From NCBI GenBank assembly GCA_019055375.1, contig JAHQIW010004423.1, forward strand, positions 248,001 through 312,000: a DNA stretch of 64,000 nucleotides, written 5' to 3'. Origin of the DNA: Parelaphostrongylus tenuis. Lineage: Eukaryota > Nematoda > Chromadorea > Rhabditida > Metastrongylidae. The stretch's first letter is position 1; each line of letters opens with the position of its first letter. Position numbers and translations under genes: made by a program. The notes below the pieces were generated by a model. That model searched no databases and was not told the DNA's origin. It was given only the letters and a program-made list of their open reading frames with translations. Shown here piece after piece: positions 61,101 to 64,000 of this stretch.

Positions 61101-63235
61101 ATTAACTGCTTTCTACCTGATAGACCAAAGTGAACAGATTCCTCTTCGTATACCTGACGTGACCGCAATGTGCAGCGACATGCAATGGAGTAAGATAGTC
61201 GACGGTCACGTCGTCGACCGGAGCACGATGATAGAGAAGTATTCTGGCCGAATCGACGTGATCTCCTTGAGCAGCCATGTGCAACGGAGCCAGTCCATTC
61301 TGAAACTTATTGATATTTCATAGAATGAAACGAAGAAAAACTCTCTCTTTCTCTCACTCTCTCACTTCTCTCTCTCTCTCTCCCTATCTGGATAGAAAGC
61401 TTTGTAGCCAACACAGGATGACACAGTGCTACACCAAAGAAGTATTGAATAAACCAGTCCCTAGAGACTACGTTGTCGAAGTGATGAACCCGACTGACGA
61501 CGATATTGTTTCCAAAAGCACGACGATGACGTGGATCGCTGTGCAGCAGTGCGGTAGGACACCACTCATTAAGGCAGTGCTTGTGGTTCGACTCCAGTAT
61601 CAAACCAACCACCCACCACGACGTCCCTCTGGAGTCGGTCGGTCACGTAGCCACAGACCAAGACAGGTTCACTTGATTTGAGAATGCAATTCAAATTTGA
61701 ACACCTTCAAGATAGAGCTTGTGGATTCAGTGTACCATATATTTTTAGAAAACATCACTGAGACCTTGGTAGGTCTTAAAATAGCTACTAAGTGCTGGAG
61801 GCATTTAAAAAATAACCAAATCGATCTATTCGATAGATGGATCGACCGTCCAATCTGACCACCGTTTAATGACGATATGACGAGGATCATTAAGCCGTGG
61901 ATGGGTGTCCCTATTCACCTTCTGTTCCGATCATCTCCACAGCAGGACGAGTGAAGAATGTTAGAGTATGACATGATACTGTGATCAAATGTCATCACAT
62001 AAATCTACAGGATCTACAGGGGTGCATCTGCGATAGCTATCTATTCCGCTCTGGGTAATTATGCACTTTTACGAAGGTTAAACGACGACTTTACATACAA
62101 TTCCGCCGCCATCTGTCGCCATATGTAACTGGCATCAATTAATATCATTATTACGTCGTTCCATAAGTTTTGGTATTAGAGTAATAAACGCCAAATTCAT
62201 TAACCAAAAATAATCAAAATTATACGATTTTGGTATCATTTAATTGCGCATTTTCTAGCGAGCATTTCGGTTTACAACTTTGTTATACTTGCTTCGAGGT
62301 GAAGGTATCCTGGGTACGAATTTGCTTGCTACTCATGCACGAATGCGCAGTACGGAAAAGTGCTTGTGAAGCGGAGTGCAGGATTAATGGAGCTTCCTGT
62401 GGACGGCCCCAGCGCGACCGATCCTCCAGACTGCTCCCTACAGCTTTGAACTTCCCGAATCACTTCCCAGCCGTGCTTTCTGCGAGCGTATCATTGCCCA
62501 AAGCTCCATTAATCTTGCGCGCCGTTTCACTAGTATTTTCTTCTGACGCGCCATTTGTGCATAAGTAGCAAGCGAATTTGTTCTCAAGACAGCCTCATTT
62601 CGGAGCAAGCATGGGCAAGTTGTATACTAAAATGTTCGCAAGAAAATGCGCAATTGAACGATGTCAAAGCCATGCGATTTTAATCAGTCTTGGTTAACAA
62701 ATTTGGTGTTTATTGCTGTAGTGCCAAAACTTATGAAACGACCTAATATTTCCCATTGCAACCACAAGAGAGGTCTACAGTATTCTTTATTGAGAGGCAA
62801 ATGCCCTGCAATACTCAAGAGTTTTCCATCAACAATATGCAAAGCCTTTGACTTAAATTTTTTCATTCATAAAACAAAAGACCAACTTTCATCACCAAGT
62901 CTCTCTATATGAAACAAGAAATGGTATCTACTTCATATTTCTTTCTTCGATATTTTCCTTTGATATGGCATATATCAGACCACACATGCTCACCAATTCT
63001 TTAGTTATCTGGCATCAAAAAGGATATGATAACTCTCGTGACAAATACCTTTGTCTTGGCGCTTATCGGAGCGCCTTTTTCCAATAGTAAGTCAACGACT
63101 TGATCATGTCCACTTCTCGATGCACAGTGAAGCGGTGTGAGCAGGTCTCGAGTTCGTGAATCAATGATCGCACCATGTTTTAGAAGAAGCTCGACCATAT
63201 TCGTCCGTCCCCATTTCGTCGCCACGTGGAGTGGA
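7537..63235 (-). CDS. unc-44: unc-44 giant neuronal ankyrin, 5' end beyond the right edge
   Basis: Spectrin/membrane adaptor ankyrin. In C. elegans, UNC-44 long isoforms organise axonal microtubules and neuronal polarity with UNC-33/CRMP and UNC-119 (established for that worm; inferred here). About 36 exons in the window follow consistent GT/AG sites and phases: ankyrin repeats 8-24, linker, ZU5-ZU5-UPA, death domain, early tail, a ~23.4-kb exon and five C-terminal exons ending at TAG 7537-7539. Exon lengths sum to about 30 kb, over 10,000 codons, against roughly 7,000 residues recalled for the whole worm protein. The start codon and repeats 1-7 are missing because the window ends. Frame changes at 57.84, 45.03 and many sites in the giant exon look like assembly indels. 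I saw no clear minus-strand AATAAA just below 7537, so the 3' UTR end is undefined. Identity is very secure; individual exon edges are hand-called. Confidence 0.95.
8230..9719 (-). other. unc-44 intron (1.5 kb)
   Basis: Between exons 9720-9851 and 8068-8229. Contains a TA microsatellite (8447-8475). No exon with matching splice sites or recognisable coding was found; short open frames here are not supported. Confidence 0.7.
11434..12166. mobile_element. foldback element family A, copy 2, inside an unc-44 intron
   Basis: Tips GTCCATAATGAGGC and GCCTCATAATGGAC are inverted repeats, and almost the whole element is palindromic: ccacacagagctctttcttt at 11619 is mirrored by aaaaaaagagctctgtcggg at about 11960, and the region around aataagttgaattc by gaattcaacttatttt. 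Lies in the intron 11180-12429. No coding. Confidence 0.75.
12430..35809 (-). CDS. unc-44: unc-44 giant exon (about 23.4 kb, long neuronal isoform tail)
   Basis: One coding exon from the acceptor at 35810-35811 (phase 1, [20 protein letters not shown]) to the donor after 12430 (phase 2, ...ISGGEER). It corresponds to the giant neuron-specific exon of worm unc-44. Sections in protein order: unique start with TTVTTTRY motifs (34.2-35.8 kb); diverged 47-residue repeats (32.3-34.2); repeats mixed with hydrophobic modules (23.4-32.3); homogeneous array (16.5-23.4); diverged repeats (14.6-16.5); ESKDYD repeats (13.75-14.6); acidic unique end (12.4-13.7). Composition is Glu/Ser/Pro/Thr/Val-rich and probably disordered. 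The frame shifts about twenty times, each time resuming the same repeat pattern, so residual indels rather than decay are likely. A 92-nt intron at 35305-35396 is an alternative explanation for one shift. No other internal intron is needed. Confidence 0.9.
13749..14600 (-). repeat. unc-44: second repeat type, ESKDYD/LSSPT units, four copies
   Basis: Four copies of a roughly 50-70 residue unit centred on [20 protein letters not shown] (others: [59 protein letters not shown]), each preceded by a GEH-x-VY/HTAL-type stretch. Distinct from the 47-residue family. Frame changes near 14329 and 13790 are single-base. Confidence 0.8.
14640..16200 (-). repeat. unc-44: C-terminal diverged copies of the 47-residue repeat
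   Basis: About ten units with the same skeleton (KRYDxE...[17 protein letters not shown]...EKPEH) but low mutual identity, for example [20 protein letters not shown]. They flank the homogenised array on its C-terminal side. Frame changes occur near 15215, where the sequence GTGAGTATCC looks like a donor but the repeat resumes at once one frame away, and near 14690. Confidence 0.8.
16214..16362 (-). repeat. unc-44: hydrophobic module, copy 1
   Basis: Encodes [17 protein letters not shown] followed by [20 protein letters not shown] and [10 protein letters not shown]: a near-continuous run of about 28 small hydrophobic residues between a basic N-side and an acidic C-side, inside an otherwise highly charged tail. 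It is preceded by [18 protein letters not shown] and [14 protein letters not shown] and followed by [20 protein letters not shown]. It could be a membrane-associating or helical packing segment; function not known. Confidence 0.85.
16540..23420 (-). repeat. unc-44: homogeneous 141-bp coding tandem array, about 48 copies
   Basis: A 141-bp unit (47 residues) starts [20 protein letters not shown] and ends near VREEKPEH. About 48 units follow one another with only a few variable positions: G/A at residue 4, S/L at 24, E/Q at 26, G/E at 27 and Q/H at 28. The consensus has 12 acidic and 4 basic residues and three Ser-Pro dipeptides. Because 141 is divisible by three, antisense frames also stay open, producing long spurious frames on the plus strand. 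Several units have single-base losses (GTCGGGATT for GTCGGGGATT). Copy number in an assembly of such similar units is not reliable. Confidence 0.95.
24239..24384 (-). repeat. unc-44: hydrophobic module, copy 2
   Basis: Same module with [20 protein letters not shown]. The frame breaks just C-terminal to it, where DRSVEK is read as DRSVGR because of a short deletion near 24236-24239. Flanks match copies 3 and 4. Confidence 0.85.
26919..27064 (-). repeat. unc-44: hydrophobic module, copy 3
   Basis: Same module; a single missing G near 27006 turns the Gly-Gly of the hydrophobic stretch out of frame (cctccgcaat against cctccggcaat in copy 4). Part of the 2.7-2.8 kb duplicated block. Confidence 0.85.
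29736..29884 (-). repeat. unc-44: hydrophobic module, copy 4
   Basis: Intact module ([19 protein letters not shown] then [20 protein letters not shown]) in a long clean frame, nearly identical to copy 3 at the nucleotide level. Best reference copy for the module and for its conserved neighbours [15 protein letters not shown] and [18 protein letters not shown]. Confidence 0.88.
31995..32138 (-). repeat. unc-44: hydrophobic module, copy 5
   Basis: Most diverged copy: [20 protein letters not shown] then [20 protein letters not shown]. Hydrophobic character, length and the flanking [14 protein letters not shown] are kept although synonymous and some amino-acid positions differ, which suggests selection for the property. 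Confidence 0.85.
32280..34180 (-). repeat. unc-44: N-terminal diverged copies of the 47-residue repeat
   Basis: Around a dozen degenerate units such as [20 protein letters not shown] and the alternate form [20 protein letters not shown]. They are ancestral-looking compared with the homogeneous array. Frame changes at about 34034, 32927 and 32400 are single-base differences in short runs. Confidence 0.8.
34180..35809 (-). other. unc-44: N-terminal part of the giant exon with TTVTTTRY motifs
   Basis: After the [13 protein letters not shown] start the tail carries at least five related motifs about 60-90 residues apart: [61 protein letters not shown] and [14 protein letters not shown]. Each is a beta-prone Thr/Val run followed by an aromatic and Pro, set in acidic sequence. 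They resemble the [12 protein letters not shown] segment after the ankyrin repeats. Function unknown; candidate short linear motifs. Frame changes at about 35.3 kb and at the C4 run 34394-34397. Confidence 0.7.
35810..37649 (-). other. unc-44 intron (1.84 kb)
   Basis: Between microexon 37650-37670 and the giant exon. AT-rich, with short open frames only; no element recognised. Confidence 0.6.
37650..42457 (-). CDS. unc-44: unc-44 short tail exons including a 21-nt microexon
   Basis: Exons 42425-42457 (33 nt, [10 protein letters not shown]), 42196-42309 (114 nt; [20 protein letters not shown] then [10 protein letters not shown]) and 37650-37670 (21 nt; GDGESAPG). All enter and leave in phase 1, so any of them can be skipped without changing frame, which suits alternative splicing. 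The microexon is isolated by introns of 4.5 kb and 1.84 kb; it was recognised from flanking AG/GT and phase only, plus the continuing acidic Ser/Pro character. The DGSVV...TTT.TT motif echoes exon 44700-44860 and the last exons of the gene. The 33-nt and 114-nt exons are well supported, the microexon moderately. Confidence 0.75.
38300..39270. mobile_element. foldback element family A, copy 3
   Basis: The left arm (atccgggtgaagatgaaa, ttatcataggagtagtagca, gctatttttctgaaaagagc) mirrors the right arm (aaaaagccttttcaaaaaag, gattactatcaattttatgc, tcatttgttcctagatga). More diverged than copies 1 and 2. The centre is interrupted by the hammerhead-like sequence. Confidence 0.55.
38904..38966 (-). 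ncRNA. hammerhead ribozyme-like motif in an unc-44 intron, sense strand
   Basis: Read on the minus strand: stem I 5' strand GGCATGTGCTA (38966-38956), core CTGATGA (38955-38949), stem II region 38948-38932 opening GG and closing CC, GAAA (38931-38928), self-complementary stem III ACGTACGT (38928-38921), C17 at 38920, then TAACACTACAAGTGCC (38919-38904). Stem I pairs TA/TA next to the core, GTG/CAC, and GGCA/TGCC at the end. All invariant core bases are present and the cleavage triplet is GTC, predicted cut between 38920 and 38919. Stem II is weak (two GC pairs, then imperfect), which lowers the chance of activity. The palindromic stem III implies a dimeric form, as in Penelope-like elements. 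Confidence 0.55.
42877..43761 (-). CDS. unc-44: unc-44 885-nt tail exon
   Basis: Long coding exon entered at an AG acceptor (43762-43763) in phase 1 and left at an A|GTACGT donor in phase 1. It begins [20 protein letters not shown] and runs through a His/Asp-rich stretch ([20 protein letters not shown]), acidic Ser/Pro/Glu-rich sequence, then a segment with helical, coiled-coil-like character ([31 protein letters not shown]), an Ala-rich part ([14 protein letters not shown]) and [16 protein letters not shown]. An internal ATG at 43736-43738 could be an alternative start, but in-frame sequence continues upstream to a good acceptor, so I treat it as an internal exon. No known fold recognised; it belongs to the ankyrin tail. 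The frame is intact over its whole length. Confidence 0.85.
43907..44160 (-). other. possible alternative 3' end of a shorter unc-44 isoform
   Basis: Reading through the donor at 44160 adds GSR and then a TGA stop at 44151-44153. A minus-strand AATAAA lies at 43907-43912, about 240 nt downstream and before the next coding exon at 43761. Worm unc-44 is known to make short and giant isoforms, so a retained-intron terminal exon is plausible. The stop and hexamer are visible; use of this end is inference. Confidence 0.35.
44161..45973 (-). CDS. unc-44: unc-44 early tail exons after the death domain
   Basis: Exons 45892-45973 ([20 protein letters not shown]...), 45699-45777 ([20 protein letters not shown]...), 44942-45117, 44700-44860 and 44161-44211 ([16 protein letters not shown]). 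Phases 2, 0, 1, 2, 1 and 1 chain without conflict. The third exon reads [20 protein letters not shown] in one frame and [20 protein letters not shown] in the next; joining them needs removal of one base near 45028-45031, a likely assembly insertion. The fourth carries [16 protein letters not shown], a Thr-rich DG-x-V motif that recurs in other exons. This is the regulatory, presumably disordered tail. If the donor after 44161 is not used, the frame meets TGA at 44151-44153, which could end a shorter isoform. Confidence 0.85.
46166..46767 (-). CDS. unc-44: unc-44 death domain
   Basis: Two exons, 46587-46767 and 46166-46331. The first gives the helices around [40 protein letters not shown] and KKEEAS, and ends phase 1 at a C|GTAAGT donor. 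The second starts at 46331 (acceptor ctcag) and supplies the closing helix [20 protein letters not shown], then leaves the domain with [20 protein letters not shown] and ends phase 2. The open frame running rightward to 46440 is intron, since only the 46331 start matches both phase and death-domain homology. Death domains of ankyrins are regulatory and not obviously apoptotic; the partner here is unknown. Spacing and sequence fit an ankyrin death domain of normal length. Confidence 0.92.
46832..47803 (-). CDS. unc-44: unc-44 UPA domain
   Basis: Exons 47634-47803, 47478-47565, 47270-47395, 47079-47144 and 46832-46975. The first finishes ZU5-2 ([20 protein letters not shown]) and starts UPA with [20 protein letters not shown]; its phase-2 end joins the next exon ([16 protein letters not shown]). 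Then [20 protein letters not shown] and [15 protein letters not shown], a 22-residue exon ([11 protein letters not shown]), and [26 protein letters not shown] is the domain shared by UNC5, PIDD and ankyrins; it packs on the ZU5 pair to make the membrane-skeleton scaffold. The long open frame above 46975 in the same frame is intron read-through: the acceptor at 46976-46977 restores the conserved IRSESLAPQ start and the preceding exon ends phase 0. Confidence 0.93.
47884..50528 (-). CDS. unc-44: unc-44 tandem ZU5 domains (spectrin-binding core)
   Basis: Exons 50396-50528, 49220-49444, 49014-49142, 48687-48941 and 47884-48024, continuing into 47634-47803. The first exon opens with [16 protein letters not shown] and carries [20 protein letters not shown], the classic start of ankyrin ZU5-1. 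Next come [36 protein letters not shown] and the acidic [16 protein letters not shown]5-2 begins [20 protein letters not shown], with [40 protein letters not shown] and [19 protein letters not shown]. In ankyrins the first ZU5 contacts beta-spectrin repeats and both pack with UPA. Conservation is extreme, with only scattered changes against recalled worm UNC-44. All junctions are phase 0 apart from the phase-2 entry at 50528. No frame errors are seen in this block. Confidence 0.95.
48420..48500 (+). repeat. tRNA-like SINE fragment
   Basis: GATAGAGCAGTGG resembles a pol III A box and GGGTTCAACTCC (about 48474-48485) a B box, spaced as in a tRNA; ends ccttcccgaggc. In the intron 48025-48686. 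No complete cloverleaf. Confidence 0.4.
49805..49915 (-). repeat. tRNA-like SINE fragment
   Basis: Minus strand: GACCGGGTAGCGCAGTTAAT (A-box region) and GGTGCCGGTTCGATGCCGC (B-box region), about 60 nt apart. In the intron 49445-50395. Derived from a tRNA but not a functional tRNA. Confidence 0.45.
51041..51606. mobile_element. mariner-derived foldback element, copy 1
   Basis: Termini ttgggtcgttccgcagattt and tgccaatgaaacggcct are inverted repeats. Each arm contains a decayed mariner transposase N-terminus: ttttgggaacagattcgctt, gactcatgcacgagtgctt, gcgcgcaagattaatgaagc on the left and its mirror on the right. In the intron 50529-52114. Confidence 0.65.
52115..56314 (-). CDS. unc-44: unc-44 linker exons between ANK and ZU5
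   Basis: Three short exons: 56243-56314 (24 residues, beginning [10 protein letters not shown] and including [10 protein letters not shown], a block conserved with worm UNC-44), 52532-52663 (44 residues, Ala/Pro/Thr-rich, ending [11 protein letters not shown]) and 52115-52215 ([18 protein letters not shown]..., ending phase 2). Phases join cleanly: 0/0, 0/0 and 2, the last completed by the first base of the ZU5 exon at 50528. None has an open frame long enough to stand out alone; they were found from splice sites plus homology of the first one. The middle exon is poorly conserved against what I recall, so it is the least certain of the three. They form the flexible connector between the ANK solenoid and the ZU5-ZU5-UPA supermodule. 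The introns around them (3.6 kb and 1.6 kb) are full of mobile-element remnants. Confidence 0.8.
52256..52276. repeat. TAG trinucleotide run
   Basis: About six copies of TAG in the 316-nt intron between exons 52532-52663 and 52115-52215. Confidence 0.8.
53395..53790 (+). pseudogene. GIY-YIG endonuclease fragment, Penelope-like element
   Basis: Plus strand reads [39 protein letters not shown], stop, RLL, stop, [20 protein letters not shown] and [12 protein letters not shown], then in another frame [19 protein letters not shown]. The GIY half (VYLISC) and YIG half (EYMG), the preceding CxxC cluster and the following R-x4-R-x3-H helix mark a GIY-YIG nuclease of the kind carried by Penelope-like retroelements. 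Two in-frame stops and a frame change make it a pseudogene. No reverse transcriptase part is present. Inserted in the mariner foldback and, with it, in an unc-44 intron. Confidence 0.65.
54005..54048 (+). other. degenerate hammerhead-like hairpin next to the Penelope-like fragment
   Basis: TTTGACGAAGGCGCTGCCGC then CGAAACGTTAGCC: a TGACGA core half, a GGC/GCC hairpin and GAAAC. The first core base is T rather than C. Its place 3' of the GIY-YIG fragment suits a Penelope-like 3' end. Confidence 0.35.
54780..54980 (+). repeat. tRNA-derived SINE, copy 2
   Basis: Starts ggcgatgtgcccgagtggtt (A box TGCCCGAGTGG) and carries gtgcagtcgaactcc (B box). The body is gccaggctatcctcgagatt and the tail ctcgaccagcattctacttc ... 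gacgaaaaacgaatcgaatg. Directly follows a TA microsatellite. The same body is seen at 470-655. Confidence 0.6.
55495..55530 (+). other. degenerate hammerhead-like hairpin
   Basis: CTCTGAAGAAGGCGAAGGCG then CGGAAATGTTG: CTGAAGA core half and GAAA, with an imperfect stem II. Same style as 54005-54048. Confidence 0.3.
56485..56736 (-). mobile_element. truncated inverted copy of the tRNA-bearing MITE
   Basis: Minus-strand version of the element at 56737-57063: cattgatgtagagtgat tip, then tRNA-like GCGTCAGTAGTGTAACGGAT ... GTGTGGGTTCTAGTCCTGCC. The two copies lie head to head, forming a large inverted repeat in the intron 56315-57679. Confidence 0.6.
56737..57063. mobile_element. MITE with about 75-bp terminal inverted repeats and a tRNA-like core
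   Basis: The left end attcttcttatttaaccgct, then gcgatggtgtgatgttccag and cattaatgtagagttatgtg, is mirrored by the right end cacatcactctacatcaatg, gaaacatcataccaccgct and agcggttaaatgagaagaac. Between them lies a tRNA-like sequence at 56904-56976. No transposase. Confidence 0.7.
56904..56976 (+). tRNA. tRNA-like sequence inside the MITE (probable pseudo-tRNA)
   Basis: 73 nt. Acceptor GTGTCAG pairs with CTGACGC (7 pairs, one G-T). T arm GCGGG-TTCCAGT-CCCGC has five perfect pairs and a 7-nt loop. Anticodon arm CGCTC/GAGTG encloses TCGGAAA, but base 33 is C instead of T and the D stem is imperfect. The A box (TAGTGTAACGG) and B box (GGGTTCCAGTCCC) look usable by pol III. Probably not a working tRNA. 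Confidence 0.4.
57680..63235 (-). CDS. unc-44: unc-44 exons for ankyrin repeats 8-24
   Basis: Fourteen exons: 63049-63235, 61154-61299, 60995-61094, 60802-60924, 60054-60161, 59801-59950, 59591-59704, 59424-59522, 59233-59358, 58850-58954, 58663-58743, 58466-58552, 57983-58129, 57680-57902. They encode seventeen consecutive 33-residue ANK units with the TPLHxAAxxGH and LLLxxGA signatures; the first complete words are [14 protein letters not shown] and the last [18 protein letters not shown]. This solenoid binds membrane proteins and cytoskeletal partners in ankyrins generally. Exon edges often fall at the same point of successive repeats (acceptor before Val in the second helix), as in a duplicated-exon family. 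The last exon continues into a [12 protein letters not shown] segment and acidic FSESEDEG, but an extra T in the T5 run at 57837-57841 (an extra A on the coding strand) breaks the frame within it. The repeat numbering assumes a 24-repeat total, as in other ankyrins. Confidence 0.95.
60162..60801 (-). other. unc-44 intron, unusually GC-rich in part
   Basis: The stretch 60370-60770 is clearly richer in GC (gccgtgccgcgcggcggcaa, aggcggcgccgcgctcagtg) than neighbouring introns. The long minus-strand frame crossing it is exon read-through, not coding. It could be an inserted element or a regulatory segment; nothing recognised. Confidence 0.5.
61300..63048 (-). other. unc-44 intron (1.75 kb)
   Basis: Between ANK exons 63049-63235 and 61154-61299. 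Contains a CT-rich microsatellite (about 61337-61383), a weak tRNA-like piece with B box gtggttcgactcc near 61585, and the mariner foldback at 62152-62747. Confidence 0.7.
62152..62747. mobile_element. mariner-derived foldback element, copy 3 (most complete)
   Basis: Ends tacgtcgttccataagtttt and aaaacttatgaaacgaccta are inverted repeats flanked by TA. Each arm holds aattgcgcattttctagcga, ctactcatgcacgaatgcg and the decayed transposase start; the right arm is the mirror image (cgccatttgtgcataagtag, gcgcaattgaacg). About 595 bp. Confidence 0.7.
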
Positions 63236-64000
63236 CTTGAAAAGAAATCTTCATACTCAGAACTTTGACCAAGCAACATGAAGTCAAATGGACGGTATCT
63301 CAGATTTCTGATCTTTTTTGAGCTATTGAATGACCACTAAACAGGTAGTGAAAAAGCTTTGCCCAATGAAAGAGGCCTTCAGATACGCATGGATTGAAAA
63401 TCATACACGCCGTTTCTAAAGAGTTAGAAAGACCGCAGCAGATGAATTTGAAAGAAGCACATGCCTCGAAATATGCAAACTAAGACATTGGCCTTCAGGG
63501 TCACTTTTTTATTCTGTCCACTTAAAGCTGTTACGCTCAATAACCGCTACTTTCTCTTTCGATTCCCGACTTTTGGGTAAGAAATTCCTCTCTCGAAACC
63601 AGTCGCACAGATCCCAAAAGTTTATGTTTTGGCAAAAAACGAACGAAAAACTCCGAGTGACGTAAGAATGGCCGATGGATTATTGCCTTAAGACTCCCAA
63701 GAGCATAAAAATATATGCACGAATATGTTTAAAGATAGCAGAGAAAAATCTAGCGCTCGTAACCTTACATGTTGATCTACATTTGAGTGAGATCCACTTT
63801 TTCCTTATTTAACTCGAAATTCAGTGCCTATTATTTCGACTTTTCGTTCCTAATCTTCAGTTTTTCTAAATACCAAATTTTAGATTCTACTATTTCGGTT
63901 TAATATTGATCAATATGCTTTTTAAATAAGAAGTAAATACCTTGGAAACCGCCTTATCTCTCCTACGCTTTCCCCAATCCCTAAGCCCTTTTAGAAATAA
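63236..64000 (-). other. start of the next upstream unc-44 intron
   Basis: Sequence upstream of the acceptor of ANK exon 63049-63235. No further ankyrin-repeat coding is visible up to the window edge, so exons for repeats 1-7 lie beyond it. Confidence 0.7.

Overview
This is a nematode genomic window dominated by one gene on the minus strand: the unc-44 orthologue, which encodes the neuronal giant ankyrin. The order of domains (24-repeat ankyrin block, two ZU5 domains, UPA, death domain, very long Ser/Thr/Glu/Pro/Lys-rich tail) and near word-for-word agreement with recalled Caenorhabditis UNC-44 motifs (for example [19 protein letters not shown] and [14 protein letters not shown]) identify it. 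The introns run from under 100 bp to 4.5 kb and carry many mobile-element remnants (mariner derivatives, tRNA-derived SINEs, Penelope-like pieces). This suits a strongylid (clade V parasitic) nematode better than Caenorhabditis, but the species is inference.

Layout, read along the minus strand from right to left. 63.2-57.7 kb: 14 exons for ankyrin repeats 8-24; repeats 1-7 and the start codon lie beyond the right edge. 56.3-52.1 kb: three linker exons. 50.5-46.8 kb: ZU5-ZU5-UPA. 46.8-46.2 kb: death domain. 46.0-37.65 kb: early tail exons, including an 885-nt exon and a 21-nt microexon. 35.8-12.4 kb: one coding exon of about 23.4 kb. 11.2-7.5 kb: five C-terminal exons ending at a TAG at 7537-7539. 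The exons in the window total about 30 kb, so the part of the longest isoform seen here exceeds 10,000 residues. I assigned exon edges by hand from GT/AG sites and phase agreement; each should be within a base or so.

The giant exon consists mostly of a 47-residue (141-bp) acidic repeat rich in Ser-Pro. About 48 almost identical copies lie at 16.5-23.4 kb and diverged copies on both sides. Five insertions of a separate module with an Ala/Val/Gly-rich hydrophobic stretch interrupt it, and 2.7-2.8 kb blocks are themselves duplicated. The reading frame changes about twenty times in this exon and twice elsewhere, nearly always at a short homopolymer or missing base, and the protein pattern resumes at once in another frame. 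This looks like residual assembly indels rather than a dead gene.

Introns and the 7.5 kb downstream of the gene hold three foldback elements of one family, three foldback elements built from a mariner transposase 5' end (one split by a Penelope-like GIY-YIG fragment), an internally deleted mariner, a MITE with a cloverleaf-like tRNA core, several tRNA-derived SINE pieces, and hammerhead-ribozyme-like sequences. The best of these (38904-38966) lies in an unc-44 intron on the transcribed strand. No second protein-coding gene is supported.
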